Shown: one piece after another, positions 11,211 through 23,050 of the stretch
Layout: every line of letters starts with the position of its first letter
Position numbering within the stretch: the first letter of the stretch is position 1
NCBI GenBank assembly: GCA_019722365.1
Contig: JADFUC010000391.1
Span: forward strand, 1,798,001 to 1,862,000
Origin: Lithospermum erythrorhizon
Lineage: Eukaryota > Streptophyta > Magnoliopsida > Boraginales > Boraginaceae
Direction of reading: 5' to 3'
Length of the DNA stretch: 64,000 nt
Program-made: the position numbers and the translations under genes
The notes under the pieces: generated by a model
What the model saw: the letters and a program-made list of their open reading frames with translations, nothing else
Told to the model about the DNA's origin: nothing
Databases searched by the model: none

Positions 11211-12021
11211 AGCTTGGCCACGCGTGCTCAGGCAATATGGTAGCTTCGTGATCGGGGGTTTATTCGCCCCCGAGAGCCTACATCTTCTATACTTAGGTTG
11301 ACTTCTTCCCTAGTTGAATTCTCGCTTGGCTGCCATCTCCAACCTTACTCCACCGTCACCTCCACCGCCCTTGAAGTAGATACGCTACCACTAGGGCTTA
11401 ATCAAGTGAAAATCGGGCGGAGAATAATGGTTTGACTTTGACTTGTTGACTATTGGAGTTGGAAGTGGAGGAGTTAGGGCTTCGAGATTCGCTGTGAATT
11501 TTAGGGCGTCGGTTGCGGTTTGTGAGCTTCCGTTTGCTACTATTTCTTCGGACTCTGCTGGTGGTGTTGGTGGCACGTAAGTGTCCCAAAATGTTTGTCC
11601 AGTTTGATGAAATTTGAGGATTTAGGGTTGGGTGTGTCCCAAAATATTTGTCTAGTTTGGTGAAAATGAATGGATGTAGTGTATGCTTGTGTGTGTGGGT
11701 ATTTCAAAATGTTTGTAGCCTCTTTTTCTGCAATTTGTAACCTCTTTTTCTACAATTTTTTTTATTTCAGCGAAATAATTTGTAGCTCTTTTCTAATATA
11801 GGGTAGTAGTGGTGGGGTAGGGCGGTGGGGAGAAGGGGTGGTGGGGTGGGGTAGGGTGGTGTGGCCGGTAGGGGTAGGGTGTGTTGAAGAAGAAGGTGTA
11901 GGGTTGGTCAAAGTTTAGGAGGTAGGGGTAGGGGTAGCGTAGGTGTGTTAAAGAAAAAAAGTGTAGGGTTCTATTTAATTATGCAAGATGTGTTATGCTT
12001 TAGTTTTAGTGTTGAATGAAA
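11211..12021. other. Repeat-related spacer with G-rich block
   Basis: The segment 11330-11580 is GC-richer and open in several frames, but none has an ATG start with a recognisable product. At 11805-11970 a G-rich ggggtaggg-type stretch matches 7780-7920 in direct orientation, including the following gtgtgttaaagaa-like words. Confidence 0.4.
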
Positions 12022-12334
12022 TAGTCGTTTTGTGCATAATCGATAGTATACCGAGGACCACCACGAAGCGATAAAAAGATTAAAGGGACCCCATTACGAA
12101 ACAAGCGATAGTTCATAGAATACATAGAAACTTGCTTGTGATAGTATAGGAGGCAAAATCACGGTAACCTTATTCTAATTGTGTAAACTTCTCTTAAATG
12201 TCTCATATCTTTAAAAGTTTAATGTTGGGGTAAAGTGGGTATTTTGTGCGAGAAATCGATAGTATATGGACCCGAGAACCGACCACAGCTTGATAAAAGG
12301 TTTAGGGACCGACCACGAAATAAGCGATAGTTCG
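12022..12334 (+). repeat. Two direct copies of a dispersed 95-bp repeat
   Basis: Copies lie at about 12022-12112 and 12241-12334 and share ttttgtgc, aatcgatagtata, gataaaa and aagcgatagttc in the same order. A third copy at 7997-8095 is inverted. The intervening sequence (12113-12240) may belong to the same element. The family is unknown to me. Confidence 0.65.
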
Positions 12335-14834
12335 AAACTACAAAACATGCAGCGATAGCATGAGGTAAAATGCAGTGCTTGATTGAAATTATGGACAAAT
12401 GACTAGAGTACCCTTGTAAGCACATGCTAATATCATTACTTGACCAGAGTCATTACTAGCAATTACATTCTTGAGTTATCTGTTAGATGCTTATGTTTCC
12501 ACTCCTTAATTTCAATTCAGAACCTTTGACTTTCTATTAGGAAAGTAGGAATTAATTGTTAATATAGTGATACATATTGTGATTTTTTGGTAGTTTATTC
12601 TCATATAGTGGAATTGTTGCAGATTAATCCTTAAAGTGATAGGAATGTTGCAATATGGTCTCTAAAGTAATAAATATTATACATTGGTCAATGTTTTCGA
12701 TGTTCGCTGGATTGGGCTCGACAATAATGATTTATGATTCGTCGTTGGATTCGGCTCGACAATAATGATTTATGATTCGCCAGTGATTAAAATAGTCGTG
12801 AACTCGTGATGTGGCTTTTGCTAGTTTGGTGACTTTGGTCCACTAGATTCCAGCTCACTATGAGACTCATTAAGAGTAGAATAGACTTTGGATGGGCCAT
12901 GTAATTTTCTAAAGGACAATCCTGTCAGGCCCACCTTGTAAGAGGCTTAAGCCCCTCTAACTTGTTACATGAGTCATCTTGCGGTCTTGGCCTACTTATA
13001 AATAATGGGCCGTTAGAAGGCCCACTTCCATGTTTGAATATGATGATAGGTAAACATGTCACGAATCGAGCCAGCTCGTATCACGTGTTAGATGGTCAAG
13101 GCCCTTAACGGGCGGGTCGAAATTTGGTCGTTAGTGATCATATTCGGCGGCAGCTTTTTAAAGGCGCAGAAGGCGCTTAACGTGCATTAGCACGGTTAAG
13201 GCTGGTTTGTTTAAATAGAATTTCAAGAAAATAATATTGGTGGTTGTGAGGTTTGGTGGACCGAATTAAAAGGTAGGCAATGGCAGATTGAATAGAAACT
13301 TTTGTGATTAATGTCATATGTTATACTTGTTAAAGTAATATATCTTTAAATATAGCTTATTTTAAATTATTACGATTTGGAATATTCACCAATCGATAAA
13401 GTTTTGGCTTAAATAATATATTATTGATAAACGAATAATATTTGTTGCTATATAACAAGTAATAAGATTGTATGTAAATTCTTTTTAATTTACTTAAACA
13501 TATTGTAATTTGTTTAATGTTGCATTTTAGTACATTGAAGAATATTCAACGTTTAATACTTAACTTTTTATCGTATAATTAAAAGCATTATAATAAATAG
13601 ATAATATATTAAATGAACATGTTTAATTCATCAATAAAGTTTTGATTTAAATAATATATTTTGTATATGATAATTTGAAATATTATCATCGATAAAGTTT
13701 TGAGTTAAATAATAAAGTCTTCAATTATTTAAATCATATATTGGTGCATCTAATGCTTTTATTCATATATTATTCAATACTATCTAAATATCTTATGCTC
13801 TATCCATATACATTGAAGAATATTCAAAATTAAATAACAACTTTTACCATATAATTAAAATAACTAGAATACAATATTATTACTTTGTAATATATGAATA
13901 TTTCTCTTTTAATAAGATATTAGTTGACACAAAACAACCTTTATATATTAATGAATCTTACTATACAATACTAAATAACTCTCATGATTTAAATAGAATC
14001 ATTTCAATTATTTCTTGAAGGATAATATATCAAATAAATATAATATATTAAATAATATCAAATCTAAGTTATCATCGATATCTTGAAGTAGTTTTTAATT
14101 AGAAATATGTTTTTATGATTTGAAGGATAATATATTATTGAATCTTATGATTTTATTTATATATTATTTGAAGCTAAATAAGCGATTTATTATTATCGTA
14201 TAATATCGAATCGTCAACTTTTGTCTTGTGTAAATATTTTGCGTCAGCAAGGTGGCTGACGATTTACCGTTTGTTAAGGGAGCCTCGGGCAGTGCGGGCG
14301 GGGCCGAACTTCGAATCGGGCTTGTGCCACCGAGAAACCGTTAGACATGTCTAATCATAAGAATTTAAAGCCTAAACAAATTAGATCTAATCCCAAATTT
14401 TTTCTGATATAAGTATATATTGTATGTCATATAACTTATCTTTGTCAGTTACACCGAACATCTAGTCCAATGGTATTTGTTTGAACTTTTTATAGAAGAG
14501 GTTACATATTCAAATTCTTTATGAGGATTATATATTGCTCAATTTACATGCATAATTTTCTAAAAAAAAAATTTCTCCCTAATTAACAAAAAAAAAAAAT
14601 TCTTTGTAACAGTCACGGGTTTTCATTATGTGGCAGACAGGAGTATTCTCTCATTCCATCCCAACGATAAAAGTAAAGATCACCAATGAGTACTACTGGT
14701 GCTTCTAGTCCATATCAAACATATGAATTATGGACACAGTTGCCACTCCCATATCTGAAAATGAGAATACATATTTGTGTGCAATGTATGTACACTTTAT
14801 TAACACTATATTATTTTGACACTTGAGGCTATTA
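12335..14834. other. Gene-free AT-rich spacer with old repeats
   Basis: No gene seen. The stretch 12880-13200 is GC-richer and contains several gggcc/ggccc words, including tgggcc at 13007, a motif common in plant promoters; no reading frame follows. From 13380 to 13880 two phrases recur about 60-280 bases apart (aaagttttgatttaaataat and tacattgaagaatattcaa), pointing to an old duplication. Confidence 0.4.
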
Positions 14835-15073
14835 CTCCTTTCATTATAAATCGTATTTCAATTTCGATTTTTTATCAAATTTTGAAAACTTTGACCTTCG
14901 TTGTTAATAGATAAAAATAATATAGTCATATAAGATCTTGTTAGATTCATTTCAATATATATTTTTGAAATATCAATTATTTTATCATTTGTACGCGTAT
15001 AGAATTAGAAATATTTATGTTTTAAGTCGTGTCTTGATGACCGTAAAAATTCAAATGGGTTTGATGGAGGGAG
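14835..15073. mobile_element. Stowaway-like MITE
   Basis: A 239-bp element starts ctcctttcattataaatc and ends gatggagggag, degenerate forms of the Stowaway terminus CTCCCTCCGT. Both ends abut TA. The interior is AT-rich and has no coding capacity. The short frame 14938-15129 overlaps it and is not a gene. Confidence 0.65.
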
Positions 15074-15723
15074 TATTATTTTTTCTAAGTTTATTGTGTC
15101 CGTTGTCCTGGGATGAAGCCATAAAATAAGATTGAGTTCATAAATTTATTCATAAAATAAATATTTTTTTAATATAATGCAGTAATAGATAAAATTTGAG
15201 GGTCCAAACATATTATTTAAAATATATATATCACAATTATAAGAGTAAATATCATCATTTTTTTTTAAATTTAGAGGGTCAATCCCCATCCTAATATTAC
15301 AATTGGTTATAAATGGATGAAATCCAGAATTTTATAAATCATATATCTTTGGCGTCTTGATATAGGTGATTACTCATGATATATTACATGGAACTTAGGT
15401 TTTCGTTGATCGCGTGGGCGAAATCGAGAAACTTCGTAATCTGTCTTGAAGTCGATAAGAGTCCATAGTAAAATTAATTGTTTATAGATGGGCCAATTCG
15501 TGATCTTATAATGGCATATCTTTTGAGCATGTGAATACATGTGACTCTTTCCTTAGGTAATTATATATATCAATTATTACTTTATTGTCTAAGCGATCAA
15601 ATCAAACCTTATCTCATTCCGATTATATATATATTTGAATTACCACCAAAGGCGGTGATGTATTACAGGCCTTATTGACAAAAAATAATTTGTGTCAAGT
15701 TTCTCAAGGAAAACAATGGCAAG

Positions 15724-15727
<4 letters not shown>

Positions 15728-15754
<27 letters not shown>
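15728..15754. repeat. (AT)n microsatellite
   Basis: An uninterrupted run of about 13 AT dinucleotides. Confidence 0.9.
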
Positions 15755-15759
<5 letters not shown>

Positions 15760-16238
15760 ATCACATTTGTCTTGTCTCGTCAATTTTATATATTACTATC
15801 TCCGTACTTAAATGATATGAATATTTTGATTTTTTATATTATTTTATAGTTGAACTTTGATATTAATAATTAACGATCGATCGATATTTTTTAATTTTTT
15901 CATCGATTAGTCGATCGATCATTTCTTCATCTCTGTATAAAATTAAAGAATTAATTTTGTTTGTGTCCGTCTCAATCGTTTTTCCTGGTCTTCAGTAGCT
16001 GTAACAACCAATGAATAATGAAGGATAACTTTGGACATATTTGCACGTTTTGATCTTCTTTTACTTATTCTTGAGTTCATTTTGTTTTTTTCCAATTGAG
16101 ATAAGATAAGACCTAGAAAGACTTATGCTGCATGCATGTGATCATGTTGATTATTGTGATAAGTTTTATCATTCCAATAGTGATGTAGAGTCTGCAAAAA
16201 ATAAAATAAGAAACGATAATAGTTATTTTCGTTCAAAC

Positions 16239-16320
16239 TCTATCTATTTATCTATATTTATATCTATATATTTCTATCTATCTATTTATCTATCTATATA
16301 TCTATATATATATATATATA
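16239..16320. repeat. (ATCT)n / (AT)n microsatellite
   Basis: Imperfect tatc/tctatt tetranucleotide repeats passing into pure AT at the right end. The plus-strand frame 16125-16355 reads through it (poly Ile-Tyr-Leu-Ser) and is an artefact. Confidence 0.9.
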
Positions 16321-17280
16321 AATGCAGAATTCTTAAAAGTTTCTTTCGTTTTTGAATGACTAAAATACTTGTGAAGGGTATAATTATATTTTCATAAATT
16401 TTAATTAAACTAAAATACTACAAATACAAATCATATAATATAGGATTACACGTACTTGAATAGAATTATTTTATTAGGAGACTTCTATTTACAAGTTGGA
16501 TGGTATTAAATTATGAGACTCTACTTAATAAAATTATTAAAGTTTGATATAAAGTAACACGTTATTTTGCGAATAATCAAAAGTATTATCTTAGAATAAT
16601 TATGGGTTAAAAATATTAGCTATTTGTATATTTTCTTCAAAAATTATACTTTATAAAATAATTGAGTTTATAATTAAAATTTCAATCATCAAAGTTGAAC
16701 AATTTTAAATTTTCTATTTGAACATGAAATTTGTTCTTATTGAAATTTCTTAATATGATTCACATATAGTAATGAAAAATAATATTGGGAAGGAAGGAGT
16801 ATAAGTTAAAGTTATTGCTACAAGATTTAATATGAAGAGTAAAATCTAACGTTTTACGTTAATATTGAGTATTATATAATATACGATAAAAAATATTTAA
16901 AATATTAATATATTTAACGGAATTTACTAAAAAATATTATAATTTTTTATTCAAATCAATGCTATGTACATAAATTAGAATGACAAAGTTTGTTAATTTG
17001 ATCATTACAAAATTAATCTAGATAATCTTTCTTTGATGGATAAAAAGTATTCAAATTATGTATAATTAATTATGACAAGTTGAAGTATTAATCTTGAACT
17101 CAACCACTTTATATTCAAATTATGTATGAATGACATAATAATTATAATGATTAGCGTTTAATTTTGAATTCAAATACTTTATAAAATTTGAATATATTAT
17201 TATATGTGAAATATGTATATGACATATAATATTTTGAACCTACTTTATAATATGTAGTAATCATACACTATCAATTTGTT

Positions 17281-17935
17281 AGTGGAGTTTTAAATAGTAT
17301 TATTGAAAAAGAAAATTGACGTCTCTTTTTAAAATCGTCGTATTTAGTATTTATGAATTTTGAATTTTGGCGGTTCGGTTTAAATAATTTTAGCATTGAA
17401 AAAAGAAAAATTCATGAACATTTTAGAGATATAGGTAGTATGCGGTCTTCGTAATTTTTAGTTTTGTTGATTGTGTTTAAAATAATTTTGACTAAATGAA
17501 AAATTAGACGATCTTTTAGAGATGGATGTGAAATTTAGTATTTATAAATTTTAAATTTTTGGTGGATTTTTAAATAATTTTAATTATTCAAAAAGAAAAT
17601 CAATTCAACTTTTAGAGATAGAGTTACTATGATGTTTATATAATTTTTAAGTTTTGTTGGTTGAGATTTAAAAAAAATTGACTATTGAAAAAAAATTGAA
17701 CGCTTTTTTAAAGATGGATTTTGTATGTGGTATTCATAATTTAGTGGTTAAATTCTTAATAATTTTGACTATTGAAAAAGAAAATCGAACAACCTTTTGA
17801 GGTATTATATAAATATTCATAATTTTGAAATTTGTTGGTAGAGATTTAAATTATTTTGATTATTGAAAAAGAAAATTTTATGATCTTTTTAGAGATAATA
17901 AAGTATGTAATATTCACCGCTTTTATATTTAAATG
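17281..17935. repeat. 95-bp tandem array, about 7 diverged copies
   Basis: Units begin near 17281, 17379, 17475, 17568, 17667, 17753 and 17845. Each contains tttaaataattttgactatt, gaaaaagaaaat, cttttagagat and a gtatttataattttaaattt-like tail in the same order. Spacing is 86-100 bases. No open frame or inverted structure is conserved among the units. Confidence 0.75.
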
Positions 17936-19072
17936 GTTGAAAAATTATAATAGTCTTTAGTTAGATTTCAAGATATAGGGGTTATTAATTTACTTAAATG
18001 ATCATAATTATGTTAGTAGATAATGTATTAGGCCGTTGAATATATACAAAGTCTTAGATGATCATAATTGTCTTAGTATTTATATACAAAATAAAGAATT
18101 TATTTGAGAAAAAAACCATATCATGATTGCGTATAGCAGCGTACTTCTTTAAACAATTTCCTAAAAATTACCCTTATGATCAATTGTACATGAAAAGTGT
18201 GCAGTTCCAAATTTATAAAGGTCAACTAATAAACAATCAAAACTTGACAATGTTTAAGCAAGTAATGGAGGTTGTACCACATATTAAAAGTACAATATTA
18301 TTAAAACTATAATTCTTAGATAATATAAGTTAAACATATGCGTCATTGTTTTCAAACCATGTGATTCATTTTTAAACTGATACGTTTTCATTACTAAGAA
18401 AAGAATATCATTCCCCATGTGATTAACCATTGTGAGTGAAACCTACAAAGTTGACTTTTTATTGACCAAGATAATGATGCTTTAATTTTTATGTCAATAG
18501 CATATAAATTTTGGTTATTATGATATATTTTGTTACTAATATATATGAAATAATTATTACAAATAGTAACTTGACTTGATGTATTCTGATTTTTTTTCTT
18601 CAAAACTTGACGCTATTTTTAAATTATTATTATTAGATTTACATTACTATAATAATTTAATTATATTTTATACATATTTAATCTTATATACTTTTATAAA
18701 ACTATTATAGTCTTACCTTTTAAACTAGATTTGTTCATTTTTATTAAAATTAAATAATACATATAATATCAATTATTACATATAAAGTTTTCATATTATA
18801 TTATGTTATATGTGTATAATTTGGGCAAAAGCTCTTTTATTTTTAAATTTTGTATTTGAAAGCAGTAATGTGGATATACTAGGTTAGTAATATATATATA
18901 TATACAAGGTAGATATCATAAGTTTGACATTAATTGAATTTTCACTTGAATGTCGCGTTAGTTTACGTTGTTTCTTTGTTTCGCTCGTATATTGAATATT
19001 ACGAGAGAGAATATAACAAGATAAAGTAAATTAAAAATAATAAGGAGAACTACTCGATCAAAACTATCCAAA
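17936..19072. other. Gene-free AT-rich spacer
   Basis: Very AT-rich. Short frames (18127-18312 plus, 18394-18603 minus) resemble nothing known. No repeat structure was noticed. Confidence 0.4.
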
Positions 19073-19176
19073 TGTAACGACCATGGTCGGCCATGCAGTT
19101 AAGATCATCGACAACACATGCAAGTCGCCCAATCGTGGATATGACATAAAATGACTTCGTTTGACATTAATATTAA

Positions 19177-20242
19177 GTATGTGAATGATCATACATGTTT
19201 CAAAACGTTCATTGTTCGATCAGCAGCGTGTTTAAGTGTCTGTTGATCGCACATGTTTAAAAATTGTTAACGTTTAATTCGGCTCCGTTACAATCGATGT
19301 TAAATCCTCCGTTAGTAGCGTCAGCGTGGTATCGCGTGGTAAACTTGAGGTAAATTAGTCGTTCGAGTTTAAATTCCTTACCCCATCTACTTCCCAAATT
19401 CAAAACCCAAATTTCACAAACCCAAAATTTGATTTCTCGCCCCAAACCTAAATGGAATTTTTTTACCCCAAGCGAAAATCGATTTTTCTATCAAAACTTT
19501 CTCGAATCCGCAAGCTTAGAAGATGACTTGGGTTATTCGAAAAGTGGTAACATTCACAGTTGTGTGCAAGTTTTGTGTGGTAAGTTAAGGGACATTTGTC
19601 CAAATTAGGGTTAATAGTTTATTAAATTAGGATTAATTGTAACTAATTGATATTTCTTTTTATGCATCGCGAATTACATGATGAGTTCTTCCAGCATGAG
19701 AAGTCCATGTTTTTGGGTGAATTGTGAGCTTTATCCTACTATTTAGTCTATTAAGGGGAACATTTGTATAAATGTTGGTAGTTAATCTGAATTTGTTTGA
19801 CCTTAAGGATGTAGATGAATTTGCTTTGAGGTCAGGATATGATGTGGGTAGTAGACTTTTTTATGCTTATAAGGAGCCTGAAATAGAGCTGATATGTGGG
19901 TTAAAACCACTCTTATGTGATGATGATGTAGTCCAATTTAGGGAGTTGACAAGTAAGAGGAGGTGTGTAGAGGGGTACATTTAGTCTTCTACCTTGTTTT
20001 TTGAGTTGTGTAGGTTGTACAGTAGAGGCATGCCGATGAGGTCTAAAATGAAATGACTAATTTACCCACAGAATTTAGTCGGGTGTGGTCAGCGTGATGC
20101 TACTAACGGAGGATTGCGTCGATTGTAGGTGACCAAGCGGGACACAATTTTAAACATGTGTGATCGAATAGGACACTTTGAAACATGTGTGATCAAACAG
20201 TGAACATTTTGAAACATGTATGATCATTTGGACCATTAGCCC
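19177..20242 (+). mobile_element. Non-autonomous MULE with about 190-bp TIRs
   Basis: The two ends are long inverted repeats: left aatgatcatacatgtttcaa at about 19183-19202, mirrored on the right at about 20206-20227. The match extends through cctccgttagtagcgtcagc (left, 19305-19324) and its inverse near 20095-20115. Flanks are a 10-bp near-duplication, ttaatattaa (19167-19176) versus ttaataataa (20243-20252), as expected for Mutator-like elements. The interior encodes a short MuDR-type frame. It lies within LTR-like block 1, so it inserted after that block. Confidence 0.75.
19772..19984 (+). CDS. MuDR-type PB1-like domain fragment
   Basis: A 70-codon ATG frame between the MULE inverted repeats. 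It reads LNLFDLKDVDEFALRSGYDV early on, then a LFYAYKEPEIELICGLKPLL-like stretch, then a short acidic segment. This matches the layout of the PB1-like N-terminal region of plant MuDR/MULE proteins, which normally continue into a zinc finger and MULE transposase domain. Neither follows here, so the copy is non-autonomous. Upstream sequence (19660-19770) may contain a broken start of the same domain. Assignment is from remembered family pattern only. Confidence 0.5.
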   Translation: MLVVNLNLFDLKDVDEFALRSGYDVGSRLFYAYKEPEIELICGLKPLLCDDDVVQFRELTSKRRCVEGYI

Positions 20243-22380
20243 TTAATAATAACAATACACCTTTTTGTACATCGTGGTGAACTAACAACCGCAGCAACCA
20301 TAATCCATTAAATGACGTAAGCATTACATCGACTTAGAATAATACAACCCAAACGATACTAACATAGTCTTGATATACATCATGAGTGGTAATATGTCAA
20401 ACATGACCCTTAATATACAACATAAAAGTTCTAGAAACATAACAAGAGAGACAAGGAGAATGACTATTTAAGGACTTCCTATGCCGCGCTACTTCTGATC
20501 TTATTCATGACGCATCGGCCTTGTTTCTCGTGACCTCGGCGACATTCCTAGAAACCTATTCATAGCCTTCGCCCATAATGGAGCAAATGCGAAGCTTTAG
20601 TGAAAACAAATCTGCTTGAATGGTATCGACCACGTATAATCATAACACATCCATGAGGCGTATGTATAAGCATTAATGCGCTACTCAAGAACAACTACTC
20701 CCAATTACATAGTAACTCTTATTCGGCTTATCACTACGAGATCACCGCCCAACAACTCCCACGCATATGTTGCAACCATCGACAACGCATAATCAAATAT
20801 TCATTCAAATAAAACAACATGATGATAATGGTTAGTCCGGCAAAATATATAACATGAAACCTCGTCCATGGCGTCCATTAAACCTGGCGTTCACGGTACC
20901 GTCTGACATATATATCATCATGATCACCGCCGACCCGAAATTGCCTCACCGATATTATATCGCTGAGCCTCACGAAATATATCGGGGCTACCTCCTCGAT
21001 ATGCATATCGAGCAGACCTCCCACGATCGAGGCTACCCACTTGATGTATATATATAATTTCACCCAATCGACTATGAAAGAATACACCGCATACATGCCT
21101 TGTACTTGTCGCTGGCTTTCGTAGTATAATGCCTTCTAGCCGATCTCAAAGCATTCGATCTCGATAACTCCATATACATTCCAATATATGTAATGGCTTG
21201 CATGCCAAATATATAATCATAATATATGAAAAGGTTCCATCGTGAGATTTTACTACTTTCGAGCAAAAACAACTAAATATCTCAAATGCGTCTTGGGTCG
21301 AGTACCGACTCTATCCAACAATTATATCGTTATTTACTATCCATTTTATAATCACCCTTTTCTTGACACAAATAGACATCAAATATAATCCAATGATCGG
21401 TATAATGATCCTAATTAAAATGTAAGTAAATAATTCAATGATGAGTATTTTAGCATAAAAATATAATTTTCTCCCATTTAAATCGATTATTATTATTCTA
21501 GATCTCATAGTTCAAAATAAATATCAAATCAACTTTATTTCGAATTTATATTTGTTTCCATTTAATATATCATTTCTACATTTAACTTCTAAGTACATAA
21601 TATATACAAAAGTACTTCAAAATCAAAACCTTAACACATGGAATTGACGCCATATGACAACACTTATAAAAATAGAATTTTATAATTTTTGGAACATATT
21701 TACCTATTTATTTCCTATTTCTTATATAAGCGAGATTAAATAGGAACAAAATCAACTCATACATAATATAGTTATCTCAATGATATACTCCACAAAAATG
21801 TTCAATATTTGGTCATAACAAAATAACTGGATTCACAAACCTACCGTAAACTACATAAAGATTGATCTTTAATAAAGTATTCATTTTGTCCTAACTTTTC
21901 AAATTATAAAACAACATAACATATCTAGATATTACAGACATGAAAGAAGAGCTTAAGAGTTGTATCGCCTACCTTAGATGATTGTAAGAATCACTTAAAG
22001 CTTGAATTTTTATTATGAGAACTTCACAAGACAAAAAAAAAAAGAAAAAAAAATGAAATGGTGATGAAGATGATGATGATTTCGGCCAAGAGGGGGAGAA
22101 GATAAGGATGGGGAGATATTTTGGGTTTAAGGGATATATATAGAGTAAAATTTAGGCCTCGTTTGGTATGGTGCTTTATTTCTCCACTTTTTGTCATTAA
22201 ATTTATTAAGCTTGATCCTAAATATATTATTATCCGTGTATAATACTAATATTAGATCTCGGTATATCTATTTTATTCAGTATTTATACTATCTCAGGTC
22301 CTACTAATATATTTGACCTATATTTTTAAAGTTCATATTAACAGGTTATTATTTCATCAAAAAGCATAAATAGTTTTGCT

Positions 22381-23050
22381 TAATATTCTTTAGTTGAGAC
22401 AAATTAATTTGAAAGCCAAGTATGATTGAATAATTATATATAATAAAAATAGGAATAGATGGAGTGAAGATGTTTAATTAACAAATAAAAGATAAAAGAT
22501 GGAGAAATTTTGACTATTTAAGTATGTCAGTGCATTTTAGATAATAAAGTTTAAAATATGTAAAATATATTTTTAGATTTTACTCTGAGTTAAGTAGTTT
22601 TAGGAATTCTTGTGAAATATCTACTTGCTTATAGTATTGTACATCGTATGTTGGGTGTTCGATTATATAATTATCATGGGTCTCATGGCCACCATGAGAT
22701 CTGATCTTATTATTAATCAGAAAGGAGGCATAGAAAGAAGTGAAGCGATCTTTTACGATGAAATTGATACTCTTTAAAATATATAAAATTATATTTTGAT
22801 AATTACCTTTTTACTACAATTTTATGTTACCTTTTATAATTATAATAATGAAATTACATTAATAACAAAACATACAATTTTATGTTACATTTTATAATTA
22901 TAACAGTAAAAATCGCGTGTAATAATGTAGCGTCTGGCCTCGTCCCGCTAACTACTAATTGAACAATAAAAGAACTTGCATAATAATTTGATAAATTTTC
23001 ATATGATGACCTAATGCAACGGAAGCGGATGCAACTATAGGTGTGCAAAA
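22381..23050. other. AT-rich spacer between LTR-like blocks
   Basis: No gene or clear repeat seen. It is too short and featureless to be the internal domain of an intact LTR element. Confidence 0.4.

Larger units (their letters stand above)
15074..17280. other. Gene-free AT-rich spacer
   Basis: Apart from the two microsatellites I see nothing coding. A ctccgtac-like word near 15810 and ggaaggaaggagta near 16793 could be decayed MITE ends, but no second terminus of either is clear. Confidence 0.4.
19073..22380 (-). mobile_element. LTR-like block 1, split by a MULE
   Basis: Begins TGTAACGAcc at 19073, a start seen in plant Ty3/gypsy LTRs, and resumes after the MULE near 20253. It shares features in order with 23051-25450. 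These include the same opening, a patch of cgatat/ccacgatcg-type short repeats (20930-21050), an A/G-rich leader (22030-22110), gtttggta near 22165, and a tail with cttgat...atctcggtatatc...atctcaggtcct. TATA-like sequence on the minus strand in the tail suggests the promoter points left. The right end is uncertain. No gag or pol is seen, so it is a solo LTR or fragment. Gypsy origin is inferred. Confidence 0.45.

Noticed and set aside
11391..11589. Pro/Ser-rich minus-strand frames
   Set aside because: They lack an ATG start and any recognisable domain; possibly a captured exon, but unsupported.
14440..14540. Possible SINE (tRNA-like A and B box words)
   Set aside because: Motifs are weak, with no terminal run or flanking duplication.
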